DNA of 64,000 nt from Candidatus Dadabacteria bacterium CSP1-2 (GTDB taxonomy: Bacteria; Desulfobacterota_D; UBA1144; Nemesobacterales; CSP1-2). A model generated the notes under the pieces. It was given only the letters and a program-made list of their open reading frames with translations. It made no database searches and was not told the origin of the DNA. The stretch lies in contig LDXN01000003.1 of NCBI GenBank assembly GCA_001443445.1, positions 18,887 to 82,886 on the forward strand, read 5' to 3'. Of this stretch, positions 51,402 to 58,938 are shown in pieces; within the stretch, counting starts at the first letter, position 1; each line of letters starts with the position of its first letter. The translations under genes were made by a program, and so were the position numbers.

Positions 51402-51666
51402 ATATCTTCTCCACGAAAATCTAAATCAAATAATAACACCATGATTATGATTTGGGTAGTAGTTTTAATTATGCATGTGTACATTTTTTAAAACAAATCA
51501 TCCTACTAGCTGACACTCCTGGCAATTCTAAGTTACATTTAGTTCTCAGAGCTTTATCGCTTAAAAATTAAGTTTCTTGACAATTATTCATTCCTTGTGA
51601 GAGAATCATAAAATATTTCCTGACGGGGAAATTTATGATATGCCATTTTTGTAAGGAGGAAGGATA

Positions 51667-52128
51667 ATGCTAAAAGAGTTCAAAGAGTTTGCCATGCGGG
51701 GTAGTATGGCTGATATGGCCTGTGGAATTATAATTGGTGCAGCCTTTGGAACTATTGTGAAGTCGCTTGTATCGGATATTATTATGCCACCTATTGGTCT
51801 AGCCCTAGGCCACGTTGATTTCTCAAACCTCTTTATAGTTTTAAAAGAGGGAGCAACGACAGGACCGTATCCTTCAATTGCCGATGCACAAAAAGCAGGC
51901 GCTGTAACAATTAACTATGGTTTATTTGTCAATACGATCATTAGCTTTCTTATAGTTGCTTTTGCTGTGTTTCTTCTTGTGCGTAGTATGAGCAAGCTAG
52001 AGCGCCAGGAAGAAGCTCCACCTCCTGCTCCTGCAACTAAGGAGTGCTCATACTGTTTCTCAACAATTTCTATTAAGGCTACACGCTGCCCACACTGCAC
52101 TTCTGAGTTGAAGGGAGTGTGGGGTTGA
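51667..52128 (+). CDS. mscL: Large-conductance mechanosensitive channel with C-terminal zinc ribbon
   Basis: 153 residues. The MscL core (about 1-110) starts MLKEFKEFAMRGSMADMACG and keeps the N-terminal amphipathic helix, the first membrane helix with GIIIGAAFGTIVKSLVSDII, the extracellular loop and TM2 (FVNTIISFLIVAFAVF). After a proline-rich linker (APPPAPATKE) comes CSYCFSTISIKATRCPHC, a four-cysteine zinc ribbon in place of the usual helical bundle. It opens under hypo-osmotic shock. Ribosome site AAGGAGGAAGG precedes ATG. Confidence 0.95.
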   Translation: MLKEFKEFAMRGSMADMACGIIIGAAFGTIVKSLVSDIIMPPIGLALGHVDFSNLFIVLKEGATTGPYPSIADAQKAGAVTINYGLFVNTIISFLIVAFAVFLLVRSMSKLERQEEAPPPAPATKECSYCFSTISIKATRCPHCTSELKGVWG

Positions 52129-52261
52129 TATTACTCATGAAATAAGAGAACGATGCTCGATTAAGGGAGATACTTAGATTTAGATTCGAACCATATGATA
52201 GGAAAAAGTAAGTATGGAAGCTTATTGATCTTGGTAGTGTGTTGTTGTCAAATGGAATTCA

Positions 52262-52420
52262 GTGGAAGCTATTTACCTATATAATGACGATTTAGGGTTA
52301 TCTCCATATAATCTTGATGCTTATATCGGGCTTGTTCGACCCTTATTCAAAAATGTGGAGCAACTCAAAGCTCTCCAACTTATAGAAAACGCTATAAAAA
52401 TTGACCCTTCAAGCGAGTAA
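52262..52420 (+). other. TPR-like gene remnant
   Basis: An open stretch from GTG 52262 reads VEAIYLYNDDLGLSPYNLDA then LENAIKIDPSSE-like LIENAIKIDPSSE, matching the alternating pattern of tetratricopeptide repeats. It is 52 codons, lacks a ribosome site, and has a stop 9 codons upstream. I read it as a fragment of a TPR protein in the 500-bp gap after mscL; the rest of that gap holds no other gene. Confidence 0.35.
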
Positions 52421-52549
52421 GATAGGTCTTTATCTAGAAAAGTAAAGGAGTGTTACAGACTCAGAATATTAGATAAGCGTGTCTAATCCTTATACCTGAT
52501 GTATTAAGCTTTGCCATTGATTTTTTAATACTATCCAAATCAAAAGCTC

Positions 52550-52578
52550 TTGACTTAGAATTTAAAATGAGGTATGAA
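52550..52578 (+). promoter_or_regulatory. Putative promoter of the pal-ybgF-pal cluster
   Basis: TTGACT (52550-52555) and TATGAA (52573-52578) are spaced by exactly 17 bp, about 50 bp upstream of the first pal ATG (52628). Confidence 0.45.
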
Positions 52579-52627
52579 TCATAGCACTAAGGAATAGAAA
52601 ATAGTTCCAGTTTAGGAGGTTGTATTA

Positions 52628-53368
52628 ATGAAAATGCGAAGTGTGCTGATAGCGCTGTTATCCCTACTAGTTGTTTCTGTTTACTTAGGCGGATGTGCAC
52701 AACCGGATGAAGAGCTTGCCAATGCTGAAGCTGCTTTACAGGCTGCTAGAGACGCAGGAGCTCCTGAGCTAGCACCTGCCGAGTATCAAGCTGCAGAGGA
52801 TCTTATTGCAAGGGCAAAACAACTAATGGCAGCGGGAAGAAGGCAAGAGGCTCGTGAACTCCTAGAAGAGGCAAGGTATAAGGCGATTGATGCAAAAGGG
52901 AAAGCGATGATTGCAAAATCCGAGGGGGGAATGTCTGAGGAAGAAAGGATGGCAAGAGAAGAAGAACTCAGAAAGCTTAAAGAAGGCGGTCTTTCAAGGG
53001 GAATTAATATTGGACTTCAAGATATATTCTTTGACTATGATAGAGCTGATATTAGACCAGATGCAAGGCCAGTCCTAAGGGAAAATTCTGAAATCATACA
53101 GAACAATCCTGGTGTACTTGTAGTAGTTGAGGGATACTGTGATATACGTGGCACGGAGGAATATAACTTAGCTTTGGGTCAGAGGAGAGCTGACTCTACT
53201 AAGGCTTATCTCGTGGGACTTGGCGTTTCACCTTCAAAAACCGAGGCTGTAAGCAAGGGAGAAACTGAGCAGTGGGCTGTGGGGGCAACAGAGGCGGCGT
53301 ATCAGGAGAACAGAAGAGCTCATTTTGTCCCAACATCACTACCACCACAAGCTTCTTTAGATAATTAA
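52628..53368 (+). CDS. Pal-like OmpA-family lipoprotein 1
   Basis: 246 residues. Signal peptide with lipobox LGGC (about residues 20-23), an Ala/Glu-rich helical domain of DUF4398 type (about 30-115, EELANAEAALQAARDAGAPE), then a peptidoglycan-binding OmpA domain (about 130-240) with IFFDYDRADIRPDARPVL and NLALGQRRADSTKAYL. It anchors the outer membrane to peptidoglycan. Longer than classical Pal (about 170). A ybgF-like gene starts 1 bp after its stop, as in Tol-Pal clusters, but no tolQRAB is in the window. Confidence 0.9.
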   Translation: MKMRSVLIALLSLLVVSVYLGGCAQPDEELANAEAALQAARDAGAPELAPAEYQAAEDLIARAKQLMAAGRRQEARELLEEARYKAIDAKGKAMIAKSEGGMSEEERMAREEELRKLKEGGLSRGINIGLQDIFFDYDRADIRPDARPVLRENSEIIQNNPGVLVVVEGYCDIRGTEEYNLALGQRRADSTKAYLVGLGVSPSKTEAVSKGETEQWAVGATEAAYQENRRAHFVPTSLPPQASLDN

Positions 53369-53369
53369 A

Positions 53370-54103
53370 TTGAGACTAAGGTCTGTTTTCTCTTTAGTTT
53401 TTTTTGTAATGTTGCTTGGATGCGTTGCCACTAATGAGGATGTAAGGGGGTTATATGCGAGGCAAGCTAGGCTTGAAGCGAGAACGGAACAGTTGTCACA
53501 GGACGTTGAAGCACTCAAGACACAGGCCCAAGATTCTAATGGCAAGGAGATTAATGCTCAAATCACTCAGCTTGAGAAACAGTTAAAGAGCATGGGACAA
53601 TCGTATTCGGAACTAAGGGAAAATGTTGATGTGCTTATGAAGAGAGAGACAACCTCTGTTTACCCTCCTCCATCCCGTTCTGTAACACCTCAGGGAAGCG
53701 GTACACTACAACCATAATAGAATCAGAGACCTCTGTGTATAGTGAAGGATATAGCAATCTAAGCCAAGGAAAATACAAGGATGCAAGAGAGCAATTTGAA
53801 TTATTTATCAGCAAGTATCCAAACTCCTCTAAGGCTCCTGATGCCCAGTATTGGATTGCTGAAACCTATTATAGAGAGGGGAATTTTGAGGAAGCAATAT
53901 TAGAATTTCAAGGGTTTATAGAGGCTTATCCACGGGATAGCAAGGTTCCCCTAGCTTACTTAAAACAGGGGCTTTCTCTTATTAACATTGGAAGAAAAGA
54001 GGAGGCTAGAATTTTCCTTCAGACTCTTATTGATAAATATCCACAATCTGAAGAGGCGAAGGTAGCACAGGAGAAGTTAAAGGGGCTTGCAGGGAAACGT
54101 TAA
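53370..54103 (+). pseudogene. ybgF: YbgF/CpoB-like periplasmic TPR protein, split by a frameshift
   Basis: Two frames form one gene. 53370-53717 (TTG start) encodes a signal with lipobox LLGC, a coiled coil (YARQARLEARTEQLSQDVEA) and a proline-rich linker ending GSGTLQP. From 53735 another frame encodes VYSEGYSNLSQGKYKDAREQ and TPR repeats to 54103, the C-terminal half of YbgF/CpoB. The second frame is open from upstream (TTTIIESETSVYSEG), so one indel near 53690-53715 would rejoin them. It may be a sequencing or assembly error, a real break, or recoding. YbgF normally works with Pal and TolA. Confidence 0.85.
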
Positions 54104-54150
54104 TATGAGTATAATATTGCCAACAATTATCTTAAAGGAGGTGCAGTAGG

Positions 54151-54945
54151 ATGAGAAAGAAAGACGTATTTGCTATTTTGTTCCCAGTTGTTATCGTTGT
54201 ATTGCTTCATCTTGTAAGCTGTGCAACACCCCCTCCAACAAAGGAGCTTGCAGATGCTGAGGCAGCAGTTGCAGCGGCTACAAATCAATGCAGCATGTGT
54301 AAAGGGGACTGGTGTCAAAACGTGGGAAAGCCGGACGTAGAGTATTGCGGATACCCATGTGGAGATGCTGAGCTAGCAGCCGCCCAAGCTGCGTTGGCTA
54401 AAGGGAAGGTTCTTGCTGGTGAGTTCTGTCATGAGCTAGAAGCCCGTAGGATGCTCGTTGATGCAAAGGCAAAGGCGGATGAGGCTAGGTTTAAGTGCCT
54501 TGCTAAAAAAGAGGCTCCTCCACCACCACCTATGGTTGAGGAAGAATTTGGGCTAAAGGATATATTCTTTGATTTTGATAAATATGACATTAGGCCTGAT
54601 GCGGAGCCTGTGCTTCAAGAGAATGCAGATGTCTTGAAGAATAACCCAAATGTCACTATGGTTATTGAGGGATATGCTGATATAAGGGGTACACCAGCAT
54701 ATAACCTTAGGCTTGCGCAAAGAAGAGCTGATGCAGCAAAGGCTTATCTGGTCAGGCAGGGAGTTGGCCCATCGAGAATTACAACTGCAAGCGGTGGTGA
54801 AACCACACAGTTTGCCGCTGGGACATCAGAAGATTCTTTTCAGCTAAACAGAAGAGCTCATTTTATTCCCACACAACCATCAGCATCGGCGCCTGGAGCA
54901 AGGATTTACTTTAAATTTAACGACGAAAGTAAGCCTGCTCTATAA
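54151..54945 (+). CDS. Pal-like OmpA-family lipoprotein 2 with cysteine-rich insert
   Basis: 264 residues. Signal with lipobox LVSC (about 22-25), a helical DUF4398-like start (ADAEAAVAAAT), a cysteine-rich segment (CSMCKGDWC, EYCGYPCGD, about 48-72), and an OmpA domain (about 130-245) with IFFDFDKYDIRPDAEPVL and NLRLAQRRADAAKAYL. The C-terminal tail (about 20 residues) goes past the usual end. It and the first Pal appear to be paralogues flanking ybgF. The cysteines could bind metal or form disulfides in the periplasm. Confidence 0.88.
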   Translation: MRKKDVFAILFPVVIVVLLHLVSCATPPPTKELADAEAAVAAATNQCSMCKGDWCQNVGKPDVEYCGYPCGDAELAAAQAALAKGKVLAGEFCHELEARRMLVDAKAKADEARFKCLAKKEAPPPPPMVEEEFGLKDIFFDFDKYDIRPDAEPVLQENADVLKNNPNVTMVIEGYADIRGTPAYNLRLAQRRADAAKAYLVRQGVGPSRITTASGGETTQFAAGTSEDSFQLNRRAHFIPTQPSASAPGARIYFKFNDESKPAL

Positions 54946-54969
54946 AGTAGAGAATAGTTTACAAAAATT

Positions 54970-55005
54970 AAAGAGGAAAGATGCCATTAGGCTTCTTTCC
55001 TCTTT
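54970..55005 (+). terminator. Rho-independent-type terminator after pal2
   Basis: AAAGAGGAAAGA (54970-54981) pairs perfectly with TCTTTCCTCTTT (54994-55005), with an inner GCC/GGC pair around loop ATTA. TTTAAAATTG follows. It ends the pal-ybgF-pal cluster. Confidence 0.75.
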
Positions 55006-55108
55006 AAAATTGAATAGATTTAATTAGTATCAATCTAGGTATGACCTTGTCAGGTATCCTTATATTCTAATTTACCTATACTAAAATCTTATAACCAACC
55101 TAGAATAT

Positions 55109-56410
55109 ATGGAGTTAAAACTTAATAATTCGAAAAGATTATATAAGATCGCAGAACGTCTTATGCCCGGTGGAGTAAATAGTCCTGTTCGCTCCTTCAA
55201 GGCTGTTGACGGTACGCCGGTTTTTATATCAAGTGCGAAAGGACCCTGGATATATGATGAAGATGGAAACAAATACATAGATTATATAGCATCGTGGGGT
55301 CCGCTTATTCTAGGGCACACTCACAATGATGTTGTAAGGGCAGTAAAAAAGGCTGCAGAAAATGGTACAAGCTACGGCGCTCCTTGTGTAGACGAGATAA
55401 ATCTTGCAAGCCTTATTGTTAAGTCGTTTCCTTCAATTGATATGTTACGAATGACTAGTTCTGGCACTGAGGCAACTATGAGCGCTGTTCGTCTCTCACG
55501 GGCATATACAAAGCGTGATTTTATTATTAAATTTGAGGGATGCTATCACGGACATGCCGATTATCTACTAGTCAAAGCAGGCTCTGGAGCAACTACATTT
55601 GGAACCCCTAGCAGCCCTGGTGTTCCTAAGGGATTCACAAATAACACCCTTCTAGCTAGGTACAATGATATTCGTTCTGTAGAAAGGCTTTTTTCTAAAT
55701 ATGAAAATCAAATTGCCTGTGTTTTAATCGAACCCGTTGCCGCAAACATGGGCGTCGTTCCACCGAAGAACGGGTTCCTTGAGGGATTAAGAAAGCTGGC
55801 GCAAGATTCTGGAACACTTCTCATATTCGATGAGGTTATAACCGGTTTTAGGTTGGGCTTAGGTGGTGCACAGAAAACATATAATATAAAGCCAGACCTT
55901 ACGTGCTTAGGTAAGATAATAGGTGGTGGCTTTCCCGTTGGGGCATATGGTGGGAGAAAGGAAATAATGAGTATGATCGCTCCTATTGGGCCAGTGTATC
56001 ATGCTGGCACACTCTCAGGAAATCCTGTTGCTATGGCGGCAGGGGTTGCAACGATAAATAAACTCAGGGAAAAGGGAACATACAAAAGACTGAATGAATT
56101 AACTCAGAGTCTTATAGAAGGTTTGCACAAGATCCTGAAGAAACTTGGTATAAAAGCCCAAATTAACTCTGTAGGCTCCATGTTTACTATATTTTTCACA
56201 GATCGCGAAGTGTTTGATTATGAATCCGCTCTTACCTCAGACACAAAAATGTATTCCAGGTTCTTTAAAAACTTATTAAGTGCAGGTATTATGTTTCCGC
56301 CTTCTCAGTTTGAAGCAGTTTTTGTTTCACTTGCGCACACTGAGAGGGAAATTGATATTACTCTTAGAGCCGTTTATAAGGCGCTTAAAGAAACAGCGAG
56401 TCGCGGTTAG
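55109..56410 (+). CDS. hemL: Glutamate-1-semialdehyde 2,1-aminomutase
   Basis: PLP enzyme making 5-aminolevulinate in the C5 tetrapyrrole route. 433 residues. RLMPGGVNSPVRSFKAV (about 14-30), MTSSGTEATMSAVRLSR, GCYHGHADYLLVKAGSGA, LIFDEVITGFR and the PLP lysine in CLGKIIGGGFPVGAYGG are intact. The ATG at 55109 has no strong ribosome site. No other hem gene is nearby. The presence of hemL points to the C5 pathway. Confidence 0.97.
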   Translation: MELKLNNSKRLYKIAERLMPGGVNSPVRSFKAVDGTPVFISSAKGPWIYDEDGNKYIDYIASWGPLILGHTHNDVVRAVKKAAENGTSYGAPCVDEINLASLIVKSFPSIDMLRMTSSGTEATMSAVRLSRAYTKRDFIIKFEGCYHGHADYLLVKAGSGATTFGTPSSPGVPKGFTNNTLLARYNDIRSVERLFSKYENQIACVLIEPVAANMGVVPPKNGFLEGLRKLAQDSGTLLIFDEVITGFRLGLGGAQKTYNIKPDLTCLGKIIGGGFPVGAYGGRKEIMSMIAPIGPVYHAGTLSGNPVAMAAGVATINKLREKGTYKRLNELTQSLIEGLHKILKKLGIKAQINSVGSMFTIFFTDREVFDYESALTSDTKMYSRFFKNLLSAGIMFPPSQFEAVFVSLAHTEREIDITLRAVYKALKETASRG

Positions 56411-56503
56411 TGAATCGTGTACCGAATCGTTCGACTGAGGCTTCGGCCTAGGCTAGGCGCCCATAACGAGGTCACGAACCACCAGTCATTAGCCACGATT
56501 CAT
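56411..56503. repeat. TGAATCGTG / CACGATTCA inverted repeat between hemL and atpZ
   Basis: TGAATCGTG (56411-56419) and CACGATTCAT (56494-56503) are complementary ends around TCGTTCGACTGAGG and GAGGTCACGAACCACC. It combines words of the GTGAATCGTG and TTCGAC families and ends just before the ribosome site of the ATP-synthase genes. Confidence 0.6.
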
Positions 56504-56519
56504 ATGGAGGAGAGCTCAG

Positions 56520-56765
56520 GTTAAGGAAGAAAAAAATCTTGGGTGGCTAAGATACTTTGCTATTGGTACTGAATTAGCATTCTCGGTTGTTGCAGGGCTT
56601 ATCGCGGGTCATTATGTTGATAAATGGATTGGGACAAAAACACCTTGGTTTACGTTCATAGGTCTTATAGCGGGAGTAGTAACCGGGTTCAGCTTACTTA
56701 TAAGGATGACAAAAAGAAAACATGACAACAGAAATAATGAAGATAACAAGACCAATAACGTTTAG
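56520..56765 (+). CDS. atpZ: AtpZ/AtpI-like small membrane protein of the ATP synthase operon (start uncertain)
   Basis: 81 residues: KEEKNLGWLRYFAIGTELAF then two membrane helices (VVAGLIAGHYVDKWIG and FIGLIAGVVTGFSLLIRM), as in the AtpZ family that precedes Fo genes. No ATG, GTG or TTG begins the frame. GTT at 56520 lies 9 nt after GGAGG (56506-56510) and is where the protein should start. Alternatively, an ATG at 56504 in another frame gives MEESSG and stops, so a one-base indel could restore a normal start. The stop overlaps atpI. Confidence 0.8.
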   Translation, partial: VKEEKNLGWLRYFAIGTELAFSVVAGLIAGHYVDKWIGTKTPWFTFIGLIAGVVTGFSLLIRMTKRKHDNRNNEDNKTNNV

Positions 56766-57108
56766 TAGAGTTGAAAAGCATGGATTAATCGTTACTGGAA
56801 TACTTGTAGCAATAAATGCTCTTGTTGGCTCGCGTGAGCTTGCTCTCGGAGCTGGGGTAGGGGGTGGGTTGGTACTTGTGAATTTTTTAGCAATTCGCTT
56901 AGTAGTAGGCGCTCTTATTGGAGGCGCTCATTCTAAGGGTTTTAGTGTGTTTGTTCTTATGATTAAAATGGCTGTTCTTATTGGTTTGGTAATTTCTCTT
57001 TTTTTATTAACAAAGATAAACATCTATGGGTTTCTAATTGGAATGGTAGGTGTAGTAATAGTTATTATTGGAGAAGCTCTTAGAGGAAAGAAAGATGGAG
57101 CACTTTAG
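56722..57108 (+). CDS. atpI: ATP synthase subunit I (AtpI-like)
   Basis: 128 residues with four membrane helices (about 23-40, 43-62, 76-97, 100-120): GLIVTGILVAINALVG, LGAGVGGGLVLVNFLAIRL, and FVLMIKMAVLIGLVISLFLL. This is the Pfam ATP-synt_I pattern; AtpI helps assemble the c-ring. It overlaps atpZ and atpB at its ends, confirming a tight Fo operon. Confidence 0.85.
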   Translation: MTTEIMKITRPITFSRVEKHGLIVTGILVAINALVGSRELALGAGVGGGLVLVNFLAIRLVVGALIGGAHSKGFSVFVLMIKMAVLIGLVISLFLLTKINIYGFLIGMVGVVIVIIGEALRGKKDGAL

Positions 57109-57784
57109 TTGGTTTACATTATTTGGGTTAGGCAAATATGATCCCATATTGGGAGCTATTTTAGTGGTTCTCTTTTTAATCTTTGCTGGTTATAAAATTA
57201 AGAAGAATCTCTCAAAAGAGAATTCTATACTTCCTGAGGAGAAATTTACACTAAGAACGATTTTTGAAATTCTTACAATTGATTTTCTGCTAGATCTCAT
57301 TACAAGTATGATGGGTTCTCGTGAAAAGGCAAAGAGGTATTTTCCTCTACTAGGAACGAGCTTCATGTTCATTCTCATTTCAAATCTACTCGGTTTAATT
57401 CCCGGATTTCTTTCACCTACTGGGAATTTTAATACTACAGTAGCCTGCGCACTTGTAATATTTGTTATGTATAACTTCTATGGATTTAAGGAAAATGGGG
57501 TCGCTTACTTAAAACACTTTGCTGGACCCATAATCTACATCGCACCGCTAATGATTGTGATTGAAATTATAAGCCATCTTGTCCGTCCCTTATCTCTCTC
57601 TTTGAGGCTTTTCTGGAATATGACAGGAGACCATCTGGTTCTTGGAATTTTTACTAACCTTACTCACTTTGTAGTCCCTGCGCTTTTTATCGCCCTTGGT
57701 ATTTTTATCTCATTTCTACAGGCGTTTATTTTTACTGTTCTTTCGGCAATATATATTTCACTTTCAACAGCACATGAACATTAA
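57095..57784 (+). CDS. atpB: F-type ATP synthase subunit a
   Basis: About 229 residues from ATG 57095 (a TTG 27 bp earlier would add 9 residues; AGAGGAAAG precedes the ATG). Membrane helices include LGTSFMFILISNLLGLIPGF, and the essential arginine lies in PLSLSLRLFWNMTGDH (about 172-187), the proton/ion-path motif. Subunit a forms the ion channel next to the c-ring. It overlaps atpI by 14 bp and is followed by atpE. Confidence 0.95.
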   Translation: MEHFSWFTLFGLGKYDPILGAILVVLFLIFAGYKIKKNLSKENSILPEEKFTLRTIFEILTIDFLLDLITSMMGSREKAKRYFPLLGTSFMFILISNLLGLIPGFLSPTGNFNTTVACALVIFVMYNFYGFKENGVAYLKHFAGPIIYIAPLMIVIEIISHLVRPLSLSLRLFWNMTGDHLVLGIFTNLTHFVVPALFIALGIFISFLQAFIFTVLSAIYISLSTAHEH

Positions 57785-57844
57785 AAGGGATAATTAATTT
57801 TAATCAAAACTTTAATAACAAAGACTAAACAAGGGGGTGAAAAA

Positions 57845-58180
57845 ATGAAACGGTTTCTCTTTTCGGTTGGTATGATCGGATTTGCTATTCTGGGAGCTTT
57901 CGTTCCTGAGGTGTTAGCACAAGAGGAGGCTCCGGTTAAAGAGCTAGGGGATTTAGTAAAATTTGGTCTCGCCATTGGAAGCGGTTTGGGAATTGGAATA
58001 GCGGCCGGTATTGCAGGTTTGGGTCAGGGACGCGCTACAGCGGCTGCACTAAGCGGAATTGCAAGAAATCCAGGGGCTGCGGTAAGGATTCAAACCCCGA
58101 TGATCATCGGTCTTGCTCTTATAGAGTCTCTGGTAATCTATGCCCTCGCTATCACGTTTTTGCTTCAGGCAAAGATTTAA
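57845..58180 (+). CDS. atpE: F-type ATP synthase subunit c with signal-like N-terminus
   Basis: 111 residues, longer than the usual 70-90 because of a hydrophobic N-terminal segment ending VPEVLAQEEAP (about 1-30) that looks like a cleavable signal. The hairpin has GSGLGIGIAAGIAGLGQGRA, the polar loop SGIARNPGA, and the ion-binding carboxylate in GLALIESLVIYAL. Gln in GLGQG, Glu-Ser in IES and Tyr in VIYAL are shared with sodium-binding c subunits, but threonine after ES is replaced by Leu. Other F1 genes are outside this window. Confidence 0.95.
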   Translation: MKRFLFSVGMIGFAILGAFVPEVLAQEEAPVKELGDLVKFGLAIGSGLGIGIAAGIAGLGQGRATAAALSGIARNPGAAVRIQTPMIIGLALIESLVIYALAITFLLQAKI

Positions 58181-58190
58181 TTAAACAAAC

Positions 58191-58260
58191 AAGTAGGGGC
58201 AATCCTTGTGAATGCCCCCGAAGAATTCATCGGGGGCGAACACGAGATTTCCCCCTACTT
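58191..58260. repeat. Nested GTAGGGGC palindrome after atpE (possible terminator)
   Basis: AAGTAGGGG (58191-58199) pairs with CCCCTACTT (58252-58260); inside, GCCCCCGA pairs with TCGGGGGC across loop AGAATTCA. TTTTCTAGG follows. It is a widespread type of bacterial palindrome and may also end the Fo operon. Confidence 0.6.
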
Positions 58261-58312
58261 TTCTAGGTTTTTATAGACTTTCCTCAAAAACTATAATATC
58301 ATTTCCATTAAA

Positions 58313-58723
58313 GTGAGAAAGATCATTAAGTATCTAGTATTTTTACCAATCTTCGTGTTAGGCTGCTCAGCCACAGGCTCTATTGAGAAAAAGCAAAAAC
58401 TACTTCAGGAAACAGCTTCAACCTACTATAACCTATTTATGTGGAAGTCATACGAAAAGGCCTCTCTTTTTATAGATGAGGATAAAAAGGGTAACTTTGA
58501 GAGATTTCTCTTTGATTCTAAAGATGATCTTAACATAACAAATTACGAAATAAGAGAAGTGACTTTTAACTCAGTTGAGAATAAGGGTTTAGTTAGGGTT
58601 CTTATAAGTTATTATAAATACCCATCGGTTTCTGAGAAAACCATACTACTTCAGGACCCCTGGATTTTAAGAGGAAAAGGGTGGTATCTCTACTCGGATT
58701 TCAACGAGGAGATATATAAGTAG
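58313..58723 (+). CDS. Small predicted lipoprotein
   Basis: 136 residues from GTG 58313. Signal with lipobox VLGC (about residues 15-18), then a single domain (ETASTYYNLFMWKSYEKASL ... YYKYPSVSEKTILLQDPWIL) with the general form of small NTF2-like or SnoaL-like periplasmic proteins. No specific family can be named. It has its own intergenic region after atpE and is probably monocistronic. Confidence 0.7.
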   Translation: MRKIIKYLVFLPIFVLGCSATGSIEKKQKLLQETASTYYNLFMWKSYEKASLFIDEDKKGNFERFLFDSKDDLNITNYEIREVTFNSVENKGLVRVLISYYKYPSVSEKTILLQDPWILRGKGWYLYSDFNEEIYK

Positions 58724-58938
58724 CGTAATACCTTTAAATTTTAATAAGGTTGTTTATTAGTATTAATGGTACTTGGCTCTGTGCTACCGTGAAGTCTGGA
58801 GTCTTTCTGGGGTTGTGGCAACGAGCAAGGCTGGTTGTTAAAATTCGTCGGGATTCAATTTATCAAGAGCAGAAACCCTATTTTAAAAATGTGTTTGCAG
58901 CATCTTTATATGGGTGCAGTAATTAAAGAAACGCTCTC

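Noticed and set aside
53690..53735. Programmed ribosomal frameshift in ybgF
   Set aside because: No slippery heptamer or downstream pseudoknot is evident; indel or error is simpler.
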